Shown here: positions 36,069 to 48,021 of the stretch, piece after piece
Position numbering within the stretch: the first letter of the stretch is position 1
Layout of the letters: every line of letters begins with the position of its first letter
Assembly (NCBI RefSeq): GCF_036417845.1
Contig: NC_089981.1
Location: 76,301,268-76,365,267, forward strand
Direction: 5' to 3'
Source of the DNA: Apteryx mantelli
Taxonomy: Eukaryota > Chordata > Aves > Apterygiformes > Apterygidae
Length of the DNA: 64,000 bases
Position numbers and translations under genes: made by a program
The notes under the pieces: model-generated
Told to the model about the DNA's origin: nothing
What the model saw: the letters and a program-made list of their open reading frames with translations, nothing else
The model's database searches: none

Positions 36069-39000
36069 AGCTATCAGTGAAAACATGCAAGGATGGAAAA
36101 ATGCCTGGGTTTCAAACTTCACACGCCATATTTCCTAATTTCATACAGAAGGAAATCATCATGAATGAATGACAGAACTTTCTTCATCAGACAAATGGAA
36201 AAATGCTAAATCATATCAAGGCTCTCCCCTATCTGTGTTGCATGAACACGATGCAAGTCAAAGCAGTACACAGCCCATGGAGGCTGCCAGCAAGAGAGAA
36301 AAGGGCATTTTTTCAGGCATCCTTCAGCAGTCCTGAGCTGCTCAGCACAACTGAATGCAAACAGATATTTTGCTCTGCTTCTAGTCCCTAATTGTCTCAT
36401 TTTCTGCAAGTTCACACATATGACAATTGAAAATCATGAGTCTCATGTATTCTTTTCCAGGATAAAATATTATTTACTCCTTATTCTTAGAGGGTCACCA
36501 AATGACATTTAAAACAATGAGGATGGTAAAACATCCCTTTATATGATCTTATACGGAGTTCTATAACTAGAGCTTCTTACTGATAGGAAATGAATGCCAT
36601 CCAATTCTTTGAAACATTTTTTTTAATTGGTCACATGAAGCTAAATTGCATCAATGTTGCTAAGTTTTTTTTCCTGCTGAAATGACTGCTGAATAAGAAG
36701 ATAGCTGCCGATCTCTTGAAATAAGTGACATCATGAAGGAATGAGGTTGTGTAAATATTGTTATTATATAGTTGTGTAAAATTGAAAAATCAGGTTCCAG
36801 AGCTTTAACTTTGCAAAAAAAATGAAATGTTTAGATCCGGACCTTGATCAGAATGAAGGATGTCTCTGGTGAGCGTTAAGCAGTTAGCTAGGTTATTTGT
36901 AGTTACTTCTGAGTATTGTACAATAAACCTGTATAACATTTTTTCTAGCAAATAAATAATTAAGTCAAGAGTTCACCTGAGGCTGATAGTGCTCTGCAAG
37001 GTTACAGCAGATGAAGACTTAGCCCAGGCCTGTTCTACCCATCCCTTATAGCCTGGGGGGCCCATTCTACTTTTTGTGAGACTATTTGCCTGAAGAGATG
37101 GTTTTAGGAAAAGAAGCAAGATTTCTCAGACAACTAAAAGATATACCACAATGTACCACAACTTGGTTATGTCCAGGTCATTTATTAAGCAGTTACAGAT
37201 ACCTAAAAGAGCTGTTTAAGAGCGAGAACCCTAAGGAAAAGGCTGCGAGCAGCAGGGCGACACGGCTGTGCCTGACTCCTGCAGCGGGATGCTGACTTGG
37301 AAGGCGCGATGGTCACGCAGTGTCCCTTGGCAACCTGCAGCCCTCCATCGGCCAGGGGACACGGCAGGGGTTTTATGTTCTTAATTCTTTCGTTCATGCC
37401 TGCATCTGCTTGTGTAATTTATGGCACACAATACATATTTTTCTTTTGAGATTCATTCTCTTCTTTATTCCAGTATTTATTCTGCTGGAAAAGGGTGGAG
37501 CAAGGAAGGTTATCAGGCATCAAAAAGTGGAAAATTACTTTTCTTCTAGCCCTTTTTCTTCCTGAATTATGACTGCACTAATGACAAGATCCTTTTAGTT
37601 TCTCTCCATTCCCTCATCCATAGCTCTGTTTTTCTCCTGCTTCTTCTTTGAAAGTCTGAGAGAGAAATATCAGGTGGTGAAATCCTTAAGAATTAAAATG
37701 CTGCAGCAGGACTCATTTTCAAAATTGGTAAATGACTTGGTGTATGAAACAAATGAACGATTGTTCTTTATGCTTCAGTGGCTGGCAGCCAGGCATCAGA
37801 GCCTGGACGACTTCTCAGGGCTGCATTCAGAGACTGTCATTATCGCCCCTATCCCTTTTCCCTCTGTCCGTGGCTCTCTTGAATGCCACCACCAAAGAGA
37901 GGAATGCCACGCATGGCTTCCCCTGAGGCAGATTAGTAATCCTACACCTCGCACCGGCTGGCAGAGGTGTTTTAAGAGCAGCCGCATTCTCTCCCAAAAG
38001 CCAAATATTTTAGTACTGGATGGGCCCGATCCTGCAATTTGAACGCCTATGTCTGCTCAGTCTCTGGGTGATTCAGTGGCAGCTTCTTTGGTTAGGCACT
38101 TATTTAGTTGCATTTTATTTATTAAGTTTTACATGTCAAAAGGAGGTGAAAAGAGGAATTTCTCTAAGTTTCTGGATACCCTGGCTGTGAATCTGCAGAA
38201 ATAAACTGCTTAAAAAAACATGCATAACATGAAATTGCTTTGATCACATTGCAGGCCTTGGTGTGATTGCTGAGACCAAGATAAAAAAAAATTCTTCTGA
38301 GCCAAGTTCTGCTCCAAAGCAAATAAAATAGTTCAATTCAAAGCAAAACTATAGTTACCCACAAAAACATAAGCTACAGCTGATGCTGGAAATCAGTGTA
38401 AAGTGATGCTGAAATCTGTAGGAAAGGACTGTTCCCTATTGCATTTTTCTCAAGCCAGCCAAGTTTAGATTAGCTGATGATTTAACTGCTTTTGTCCATC
38501 CCCAGGTTGTTTCTAGGGCTCTTGAACTGGGAAAGCAGAAATGGGCTGAGGCAGCAAAAGCCCTGGAAAGATGTAAGGTTTCCATGTAGGTGGTCTTGGG
38601 CTCTGGCAGAGATCAAAGGAATTTGTGAGAGGAGTGGGCTGAATTCCCTGCTTTTTCGTTGTAGGCCATCCTTCATACTGCCCTCTCTCCTCCACCAGCT
38701 TGCGAAAAGCTCATGGAAATCCAATGCGTTTGAACCAGCGGCGTTTCTATGGTCCTGCGCAGAAATAGCCCATGTGGCACAAATGGAATTTGGTCTTCTT
38801 TCTCCCCCTACCTCTTTTTGCCATTGCAAAAGATACTGGAGATGGATAAGCAAAGCATTAAGCTAGGTTAGTGGAGGTGGTAATTGGGCATCGAGATGGC
38901 CAGAGTTAAGATCACAGGTAAATTCTCCATAGATACTTGCTGATGATTTGTTTGGTAGCACAAATTAGCTTTCCCAATAAACCTCTACTGAAAGGTAAGC

Positions 39001-40577
39001 ATAACATATAAAATCATAAAATCAAATTCAGTATTTTTTTCCAGTTACTTCTTTTGACATTTGCCATAGCTAATTTTCCCAGGTCCAAAGGAACTCCACA
39101 ATGTCATATCTGGGCAAATTTCCAGTAACATAAATTACCAATTTTAGTGCTTAATGGAAATACAGAAAGGGACATAAATGAGATTGGCTCGCCTCCTGTA
39201 AAGTTAATATATTGAACCGATGTGGTGCTTCGTCTTATACATACATTTTTATGTGTACTTTATTATTTACATGGTTGACAATTGATTTTCCTAGTAGGTA
39301 TCAATTCCCTTGAGAAGGTCTTAATGGTGCTGGATCTTGAAAAGAGTGAAACAGTGACACAGGGAGGTGGGAAATTATGAATATCAGGTCTTATAAGTTT
39401 ATACTTATATGGTTTCTACTTCTAGGTTTTACACCTTCTTGTAAACTGCTGCAGTCAAATTAAAATTCTTGTTCTAAAAATGGAACAGAATGATACCTCC
39501 AGTACCACCTATGTAAAAAAAGCAATTTTTGTGTACACTTTAACTGATCAATTTACTATGCTGTTATTTAAATATCTACCATTTAAAAATAATATATCGA
39601 TGCCATAATTTGTAGTAGTCTTGTTCTTCCATAATATCTTTCAGAAGGCACTGATTTATATCGTTATAGCTTTGCATATACCAGACATGAAACAGTGACA
39701 AAATATGACTTAAATATATGAATAAAATAGGCCTCTGAAATATTTATTGTGATAATAAACTCTTTATAACCATAACAGAAAAATAAATTAAAAAATTCTT
39801 CAAAGTGATCTCAGTCTTGTGCAGGAGGCATGTTCATGGGGAATGAGCCACACAAACCCCTCCCTTTTCTATACCTGCTGAACTGGGGCTCCCCAAGGTT
39901 GAAGCAGGTGCAGAAAAGCTCCTTTTTCTGGGATGCAGGGCTGGGAATTCCCCATGGGCAATGCCTATAAGTCAGAACCAGCCTGACTACCCCTATGGCT
40001 CCTGCACCCTGGCGGGTGAACCAGTGAGGACCCAGCCTGTGCCAAAGCAATTTTACCAAAAAATAGGGAAGCAATTCTCACACGAGGTGGGATTCTGGTC
40101 CCTGAGCACAGAGATCTGAAGGAGCTCTGCTACCGGAAGGTTTCAGCCTCTACTTAGGGCTGAAGCCACCAGAAATAGGGTTGTACTGCTGAGCTGGAAA
40201 ACGCTTAAGGAGTAATTCTGTTGAGCGGACAGAACATGTCTTCATGGGAGGCCACCCGTCCCTGCACCTCTTCACACCAATCTCTAAGAGTATTAAGGTC
40301 TCAGGAACGTTGCTGTTCCCATCAACACAGATTGCATGGAAGGTAAAAAAGGAGTTGCTTTTCCATGTATTTTTAGTGGATATTGCTTCTCATCAGCTTA
40401 GTGACATCATGTTATATCAGTGGACATAACAAGTCTGCAGTTGGCTGTTACATATCTTGAAATGCATTGAACCTAACTTGCTACAATACCTTACAAAAAT
40501 AAAGGTAATTCTACTGCAAATACTATGCTTGAAAGCATTTCATAATAAACTGTAAGTAATACCTTCAGTGTCTGTGG

Positions 40578-40802
40578 GCAGGACAGTCTCATGGTTAGCA
40601 CGCTCAGCTGGCAGCTACTCTGTTTTGATTGTCACCAACTTCCACACTCTTCTTTCACTTCTTCTGGCTGTGTCATGCTTTTCATCTCATTTTCCACATA
40701 TGTAAAATAAAGACACTATTTAGTTTAAAAAGGTGATGCAAGTTAGAAAGCACCACTGTTTGCTGAGCACTCTCCCATCTTTGAATGGAAGGAGTCATAG
40801 AT
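40578..40802 (+). mobile_element. MIR-like CORE-SINE, near full length
   Basis: The head 'agtctcatggttagcacgctcagctggcagc' resembles the tRNA-derived start (A-box region). The middle 'ggctgtgtcatgcttttcatctcattttcc' and 'catatgtaaaataaaga' follow the MIR core (…ctgtgtgacc … cctcagtttcc … atctgtaaaatgggga…). The tail 'gctgagcactctcccatctttgaatggaaggagtcatagatgtg' matches the LINE-derived tail of amniote MIR relatives. All three parts are in order on the plus strand. Confidence 0.65.
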
Positions 40803-41548
40803 GTGCACAGCATTATTCTTTTCATCTTCAAAGCATTCTTTCTGTGTTTACAAATTAAACAATTTGCAAAGCAATATTTTTTTTCTGGGTGGTATGATTA
40901 AGAATACTCTTAATAATTACAGAGAAAATCACACAATTCCAATATGTCATTTGAAACAACATGATGTATACAGACATAATGTAACATATTTTCATTTGGA
41001 TTGTAAAACATGCCTACCTTTGATGGTTTCATCACACATTTGTTATATTGTATTTTTAATGTGCTCAGACTGTGCTTGTGTAATGGTGGTTCTCCCCTTA
41101 TATCCCCTCTTTCCCAGATGTATGAAGTGTGCTTTGTAGTGACATTCATGAAGACTCCTGCTGTGATTGAAACGGTGGAGTCCTGCTATTTAGAAGGAAC
41201 TATTATTCCAGCAGCTGAAGTGTTTTCATAAAGGAGATGAGGAGGCAAGGCTCTTTTTCCTTTCCTATGGAATAATAGGAAAGGAAATCCTTATGGGAGC
41301 CTATGTAGCACCTTGACAGAGAGCCCCATTTTAATACCTAGAGGTAGTCTGCTGGTGAGCAAAAACCACTTTTGAAGAATGAGGGCAATTTATTCACCCC
41401 ATGAAATTCTCTTAAACAAACAAAACCCTCTGTACTTTCTGCTGCTTACTCAAGAGAAAAAGGGGAAAATCCAAAGGAGGAGGGAAAAAAAAGCCACAGT
41501 TCTCTAAACTAGGATTTAAGCAGATGCTAGGCAGCTAAATCCAAGGCA

Positions 41549-41605
41549 TAGGCCCAGATCCCCCCACGGCTAAATGCCTATCTCATCCTGAAAGTGCTTA
41601 GAACT
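41549..41605. repeat. Possible interspersed-repeat fragment
   Basis: The string 'taggcccagatccccccacggctaaatgcctatctc' resembles a common reptile/bird repeat reading ggcccagatcctcaaaggtatttaggcacctaactc. Only one end of the unit is present. A second short hit, 'gagccaaattcagctccc' near 41996, resembles the end of the palindromic element at 29381. Confidence 0.35.
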
Positions 41606-44267
41606 TGCCTGTTCCATCCAGTCTGGATGAACTGCCCTGGCTGCCGCCCTGCCTCGGGCCAGCATCACCTGCTGGCCAGCTCACCCGGGCTTCCCCTGAG
41701 CAGCGGGGACCCTTGCCTTGTCCTTCCCCGTTTCCATAATTACTTGGGGAGAAGGACACGTTTGGGACCTTATGTTTTGGATCTTAGTCTGGGCTCAGGC
41801 ACCTGAAGGGCAAATATTGCAGAACTTAAGCTTTTTATTGGATGAGGCCTATGACTCACAGAGGAAAAACAAAACTTGAATGAACGTGCAATTTAAAACC
41901 TTCCAAGTTAAAGCAGAGATTGACTGCTACATTAAGTAAGATTATAAACACTCAAATGGCCACTTAAGTCTTAAATTGAAGCTGAAACATTACAGAGCCA
42001 AATTCAGCTCCCTTTAATCACGTTGCAGCAAACGTGGTCTATCAAATGATTTCTAAAAAGCTTGAGGGACTCTTCAAAAGTTAGTTGCAGTAAAATAGAT
42101 GCTATAATTATATCCCTTGATAAATTTGAGTGAAACCAGCATTTGCAGATGGTGCTAGATACTTTGCACGGTGAAGTTTGCTCTACTTACAAAATAGGTT
42201 CAGTGTGAGCAGCCGCAGTCCCAGCTTTGCCGATTTGTTCAGTGAACATGCAGTACGCCAAGCTGAAAGAAAAACCCTTCAGCCTCTGAGGCGGATTGAG
42301 CATTCACTTCTTCCCAGCTCCGCAAAAGGGTCCAGCAAATCCTAATTCCATTGGTATTGCTGCATAGTGGCTTTGCCACTGCAAACCAAATGCCAACGTT
42401 GTTCTCTCAGCAAGGGCCTATCTTCTTCCGCAAAGGAGCTCCCTGTGGCAATGGCATCCTGCCCAGACCAAGAAGCCACTTAGTGCACAAATATCAAAGG
42501 TAGACTGTCGTGGCAATCACCAAACGGTGAAAATAGCCGGATGCTGGTCAATGATGGAGCCAAAGGCATGACCCAGAAGAGCCACTCGTCAGAAGCCCTT
42601 CTCTACCTACCAGCTGGAAGGTGCTTGCGTTGGGCTTTTTCTCCCAGCATGATTGCTAACTACATGGGAATAAAATGTATAATTAGTTTCCACTGTTTTA
42701 GCAGGTTCTAAAAGGATGCTATAACTCGCATTGTTTTTGTTTCATGTTGACATTGTGACTGGGACAACTTGATCTTCATCCGAGAGTATGCTTCAGTTAT
42801 AACATCATATTATAATAATATACAGTTCTATACAGTTGAGAGTTATGAATTACAATACTTCTGATGTGAAACCACTACAGCATAGTTTTGGTATTTATTA
42901 GTAATGCAAAAGAAATAGAAATAAAAAAGGAACAGGAATATATCAAACATCAAAATTCTTTGACTACAGCATATAAATGGGGAGTGAAAGCAAATTTTCT
43001 TCATCCTAAAACTGGAGTATTACATCCTGAAAATTTTGCTAGCGATGTGTAAGAGCTCTTTTGTTCTCACTTACCTAACAGTTATTTGTATTACGCTACT
43101 CAATACAAATGAAACTTAAACCATTAGTTACAAAATACAGCTTCCAAAAATGTGATGTCCTACAGTTTTAACGCTCTCAACAATAATCATGCACAAATGT
43201 ACAATAAATCCCTTCCAAATACATCAGTCCCAGTATATTCATCAGGATGATACATTCTCCTTTATATAATGTCACATTTTCCAATGCATTGGCTTGGATC
43301 TGTACAAATGATTAAAGCTATAGTTTACCAAAAAATGGACCATAAAAAGAAATGCTTTCTTTGTTTAGCTGTACCACCAGAATTCCCACAGACACATTAG
43401 TGAATCTTTCAGATCTATTGTTCCATTGTTCCCACAGCTAGATATAATTTCTTTTTCATTTTGTGGTTTGTAGTGCGGTTTAGTGTAATAAGATTGTAAC
43501 AGGTCTAGAAATCATTGCAATTAAATCATGATACTGTTTCCCTTTTCTAACCCTTGCCCTCAGACTATAATGGCATCATAACAGCAACTAGAGACTTGAA
43601 CTGATATCATTTTATGTCACACCACTCGGCTGATTTTCACAGCATGGTGAGCTGATAGGCTTCACTGAGGTAACACCTCCACAACAAATTTCACTGGGTA
43701 ATCAATTTTAAGATTTTAGATATTTTACCTTCCTTTAAAATGCTGTGCTCATGTCAGGTTTATATTTGATTTTCTAAGTGGCTTTTAATTTTCCCTATCT
43801 GTAATGGAGCTGTATTGCTCCTTGTTGTCATTTCTTCTGCTTTTCTAGGCATTGTAAAAGTCATTGGGTCCTTACCTCTCTTACCTTCGTAGCACTAGGA
43901 CTTGTTGTAGATTATCTCATTGACAACACGTTTTTTACTGCAGAAATAAAACTTTTGGATATCCTTTTTCATTTAATCCATATAGTACTGGAATCACTAC
44001 AGACATATATGGAAACTGTTTTGGCATTAAAATCATACACCACAGCAAGGTTTCATAGAATTATTTACCAAAATTTGGACAAGGATGTACAGAGTAAGCT
44101 AACATGGACATCTTATGAAGACCACACCAATGATGTTAAAACACTTCTCAGGCTCAGAAAGAATAACCTAACCATGGCAATAATGTTTTAAAATGAAGGA
44201 TATTCTTAATTTGTATTAAAACTAAGCGGCACTTTTCTAGAATTGTAACATATCTGCCCAAAATCCC

Positions 44268-44299
44268 GTGTGTGTATGTGTGTGTGTGTGTGTGTGTGT
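44268..44299. repeat. (TG)n microsatellite
   Basis: About 16 TG units with one TA interruption. Confidence 0.9.
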
Positions 44300-44851
44300 T
44301 TACATTTTTTTAAAACAATACCATATTTTGGAAGAGTTTGATGGATTATGCATGAAAAGGTCATGAGAAAACCTAAGGGATTTGTGTGAATTTTAAAGAG
44401 CAGAAGGAATCAAGGCTCATTTAAAACCTTAAGAAAGCCGATTGTCTTTAGTATTTTTTAAAGTCATTTCCCCTTCCATGCTTTTTTTTTTTGTTTTATA
44501 ATTAAGCTACTACAAATTTGGTTTCTTCTCTAGCCTGCAGCTACAGCATGCGGTTGTTTTAGACAGCTACAAGGTAAGCACCATCAGGCTGGGTAAGCAC
44601 GCGCGTTGGAGATCTCTTCAGCTCTACCAATACTGGCACTGGCAATTCAGGAGGGAGCACTTTCACTCTGCTTTAAAATGGAACTGATATCTCAGCCTAA
44701 TTTTATAGTGTATTCCTTGTGTTAGCATCCCAGTGTTTTAGGGGTCAGTGAAAAGACTCACAAGTGCAGAACTCATGCCTTAAGTGGAACCACATGATGG
44801 AACCGCCCTGCACAAAGCTCCTTGAAGGACTGAGACCAGAAGACACACTTG

Positions 44852-44912
44852 GTTAAATGCTTTGTGATATTTCAGCATGAAGGGTGCTACAGACGTGCAA
44901 TATATTATTTTT
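44852..44912 (+). mobile_element. CORE-SINE tail fragment
   Basis: 'aaatgctttgtgatatttcagcatgaagggtgctacagacgtgcaatattatt'-type sequence follows the conserved tail aagcgctttgagatcctTGGatgaaaggcgctatagaa of amniote MIR relatives. Only the tail is recognisable. Confidence 0.5.
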
Positions 44913-45777
44913 CTTGTGCCTCTAGAGGAGCTTGAAATAAAAATGGGTTTCAATCATTGCATACTGCAGCATCTCTAACACAGAAATTGAAGCCAATAAG
45001 GTATAGCATAATTTCACAATACTGCTAAGCACTAGTTTTGTACCAGTACCCTGATATCGCCATGAATGGATGCTGTATCTGTACGTAGAAAAAGAAAAAT
45101 ATTTAAAACAGTTCAAATTATTGTACTATCATATATTAGAAAAGTGTACAGATGGTAGCAGTCTGCGAACTAAATAATTAAAACTATATAAAATTGTCAC
45201 AACAAATTAAAGGACATATCATTGCTTTTTAATTACTGTAAGAGAATATCAATTACAGTATTACCCTGACAACTATACGCTGTACCCAGCTGGATTGCCA
45301 CCGAAACCAGCAGAGGACATGAGGTGCAATTGCACGCAGTCAGCTGCTTCGGTGGAAGCCGGAGGAGGTGTAGATAGCAGAGCAGTAAGCGCAGTGCTCG
45401 TGCAGCAAGGAGGGATGCTGAGGCTGGCGGTGGGGTTGACAGGTCGCCCCAGAAATGCTGAAAAACTTCTGCCTCGGGCTCCGAGATATTCCGCTCGGTG
45501 ACTCTTCGCACCAGAAACGGGAAAGGGGAGATCCCTTATCTGCTTTAATGTTCAGAACCGCTTCAGGGGTTATTTTTGCAGGGAGGAGGCGCCGCGGGGC
45601 CGCGGCCGGGACCGGGACCCACCCGCGGGCGGAGGCTGCGCGGGGACGAGCCACCCCCGCCGCCCGCCGCCCGCCGCGCTCCGCTCCGCCGCGCCCTGGC
45701 CCCGCCCCCGACTCCGCCCCCGGGCCGAGGCCCCGCCCCTCGCCTGCGCGGCGGCGCGGCGGAGCGAGCGGGTCGCC

Positions 45778-45792
45778 ATGGCAACTGAGTGA
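45778..45792 (+). CDS. Upstream ORF in the presumed EML1 5' leader (4 codons)
   Basis: An ATG in a strong Kozak context (GCCATGG, G at -3 and +4) encodes Met-Ala-Thr-Glu and then a TGA stop, 116 bases before the EML1 start codon. If transcription begins upstream of it, scanning ribosomes would meet this start first and reinitiate at EML1. Tiny uORFs with strong starts usually lower translation of the main frame. Whether it is in the mRNA depends on the unmapped start site. Confidence 0.45.
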   Translation: MATE

Positions 45793-45908
45793 GGCAGGCA
45801 GCAGGCCGCCGGCCCCCGCCGCCGCCGCGCCTCAGTGTGTGGCAGAGCGGGAGCCAGGCAGCCGCCGCCGCCGCCGCCGCCGGGGCAGGCCGGGAGCGCC
45901 GCGGCAGC

Positions 45909-45975
45909 ATGGAGGACGGCTTCTCCAGCTACAGCAGCCTCTACGACACCTCCTCGCTGCTCCACTTCTGCAACG
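45909..45975 (+). CDS. EML1: EML1 first coding exon (echinoderm microtubule-associated protein-like 1)
   Basis: The ATG at 45909 has a strong Kozak context (A at -3, G at +4). It opens 22 codons starting MEDGFSSYSSLYDTS and ending LLHFCN, plus one base of the next codon. This matches the N-terminus of vertebrate EML1 as I recall it; the human protein has Gln where this has His at residue 19. The exon ends in phase 1 at a consensus donor G|GTAAGG (GT at 45976-45977), and the split codon is expected to become Asp. EML1 is an EMAP-family protein that binds microtubules and the spindle. An N-terminal coiled coil, encoded by later exons, trimerises it, and a C-terminal tandem beta-propeller (TAPE) domain binds tubulin. 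Loss causes subcortical heterotopia in mammals through defects in radial-glia progenitors. Only this exon is in the window. Confidence 0.93.
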
Positions 45976-46250
45976 GTAAGGCCGGGCGCCGCCGCCCCGC
46001 GGGCGGAGCGGTGCGGAGCGGCGCGGAGCGGCGCCGCCGCGGCTGCCCGGCGGCAGGCGGCGCAGCCCGGAGCCCGCGGCGGGCGGCCGGGGCCTGCGGC
46101 GGCGCCCGGCGGCCGCGCCCGGCCGGCGCGGGGGGCCGGGAGGGCAGGAAGCTTCGCCCGCCTCCTCCCCCGCTGTGGCGCCGGAGCCCCGCCAGCCGCT
46201 GGGGACTGGCAGCGCTCGCTAGGAACTTCTCGTGCGTCTGGTTCGCTGGA

Positions 46251-46296
46251 ACGTGTGTGTATATATATATATATATATATGTATACACACACACAC

Positions 46297-46328
<32 letters not shown>

Positions 46329-46442
46329 ATGTGTATATATAATACGTATATGCGTATTTTATATATGCATATTTATGTGTATGTGTTTACATATATGTGT
46401 GTGCGTATATATATATACCTCCATATACGTATATATGTCTCT
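46251..46442. repeat. Compound TG/TA/CA microsatellite with perfect palindrome
   Basis: About 190 bases of alternating purine-pyrimidine sequence start right at the edge of the CpG island: (TG)n, (TA)n, (CA)n, (TG)n, TATG units and interrupted TA stretches. A CA run meets a GT run at 46296/46297, giving a perfect 24-bp palindrome (46285-46308). Such DNA readily forms Z-DNA or cruciforms and is expected to be length-variable. Confidence 0.92.
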
Positions 46443-46518
46443 GCCTCAAATGGGGATCTGGTACCACAAGAAGCGCTCACCCGGCGGTGAGCTGCGTGTC
46501 CCTGCTGCGTGGGTGACA

Positions 46519-46546
<28 letters not shown>
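46519..46546. repeat. (TC)n microsatellite
   Basis: About 14 TC units, a homopurine-homopyrimidine tract 77 bases after the TG/TA array. Confidence 0.92.
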
Positions 46547-46549
<3 letters not shown>

Positions 46550-48021
46550 ACGTAACGCACATCTATAGGGTCCGGTGGAGGGTTTCGGCACGCAGCAGAG
46601 GAGACGGCCGTGGCACGCGGGCCCGAGTGGCACGTGTGTCCTGCCCCGCGCGCCAGGCCTTGGGGATGCCGCTGGAGCAGGTGTCCTTCCCCCGCGAGGG
46701 CACCGCACTGCGGCCTCGGTGCCTTTCCTCCCGGGGAGGGTTTCCAACGGAGCGAAGGATGGTTTTAGGTTAAAGGCCCTCTTTGGAATTAGAATAGTTG
46801 GACTATAGTTACTGCCTTTTTTTTTTTAGTAGGGTTTATTCAGATTGTGGTGTTGGCTGGATGGCACTGTAAAAGGCAGACTGACTGGCAATGGCATTAT
46901 GGAAAAGGAGGAAGAAGGAAGTGAGGAATTGTCAGTATCATCAGAAGAAATATTTGCAAGCTTGGCTTGCAGAAGATTTAGAACTACTTAGCTAGCTGTT
47001 GTTTGCTGATATTTGGGGGGGAAGACATCTGGTATACTAAAAATACAGAGTTCTTCAATACAAACTTTAGAATCAAAATAAGATATTTTGAGATTTTGCT
47101 TTTAGCAGCAAAATTGTGAGCATTTGTAATCTCATGTTTCATAAAAATTCATTTGAGGATCTCTCATTCCTCCAGATTTTAGTAGTGGTCTGGCTTTCCA
47201 CTGCTATCTGAACAGCTGGAGTCGGGTTAATATTAAATTGCTTTATGACAGCAACTGCATCAACATAGCTGCCCTTTTTCTTGGAAAAAAATGAAGATGA
47301 TAAATTTTACATGATTTTCTTTGTGGTGTGGGTTATGGTTAGCAGAATATTCTAATACATCTGGACCTTGAGATTGTGGGAGTGATTTTTTTCAGAACAT
47401 GAGGAATACTGAGTATGAGCTGTGCATTGTGTTGTGATGCAGTATCCTCAGAGCTCTTTGAAATAGAAAACTGTGGCTATGCATGGGGGTTGTACGCTAA
47501 TGCCAGATGCCTGTTTTGCCTAAACTTAACAAATATTTTATTGTAAGTATTTTTAAAAAGGAAACATGTAGCAATTTCTTTCAAAGTTTATACTCTAATC
47601 AGTTTCTAAGCAAGCTGTCTTCCTACCAAAATCTCTAGGTTTTGCTTTTGCAGTATTCATGATAGTAGTATACATGTGGGAACAGTGGGAGTAACAACAC
47701 TCTTTCTGAGTAGTTTGAATAACACAGTATCTTAGATCTGAGAATTGTCACTTATGTTGATTTTATAACTCTGAACACAGTATTATGCCTGATGTACAGC
47801 ATAAATACATACTGCATTTTTACATAGGTTTTAAAATCTTAGTTAATCCCTAAGTATTATGTTCTAAAATGTAATACCGAAGAGATCACTTGACTAATTA
47901 AGTCATATAATGGTAGATAGTAAGCTCAAGAGAATGTTGCAGACTTGTATTATTCTGTGTTTATGAAAGAAAGTTGTTTGATTCAGAAGCCTTTCCTTTT
48001 AAGAGTTAGCTTTCAGTGAGA

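Larger units (their letters stand above)
36069..45440. other. Non-coding stretch upstream of the EML1 promoter
   Basis: No exon recognised. It is AT-rich with short chance frames. The longest, 37674-38042 (plus, 122 codons) and 38482-38866 (both strands), have no visible domain. At 41118 an acceptor-like pyrimidine tract with CAG precedes an ATG but no good donor follows. It contains two CORE-SINE relics, fragments of palindromic repeats and a (TG)n run, listed separately. Bases 42040-44260 appear to hold nothing assignable. Confidence 0.55.
45450..46250 (+). promoter_or_regulatory. EML1: EML1 promoter CpG island
   Basis: About 800 bases of very GC- and CpG-rich DNA surround EML1 coding exon 1. 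Several GC boxes of the CCCCGCCC type occur at about 45696-45740, followed by a CCTGCGCGG string. No TATA box is visible at a suitable place, as expected for a TATA-less CpG-island promoter with dispersed starts. The start site is inferred to lie at about 45650-45850. A (CCG)n run at about 45862-45882 lies in the presumed 5' UTR. Large open frames on both strands here are composition artefacts. Confidence 0.75.

Noticed and set aside
37674..38042. 122-codon plus-strand frame
   Set aside because: No recognisable motif; its end overlaps a 'gggcccgatcctgcaa' string that resembles a dispersed repeat.
38482..38866. Frames of about 124 codons on both strands of the same segment
   Set aside because: Mutually antisense, no family resemblance, no exon signals.
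46251..46442. Repeat array as a CRISPR-like array
   Set aside because: Units are 2-4 bases with no spacers; it is a microsatellite in a vertebrate intron.
45455..46773. Open frames of 174-312 codons through the EML1 CpG island and microsatellite
   Set aside because: They pass through (CCG)n, the donor site and the TG/TA repeat; Ala/Arg/Pro-rich then Tyr/Ile/Val repeats are translation of low-complexity DNA, not proteins. Only the EML1 frame at 45909-45975 is supported.
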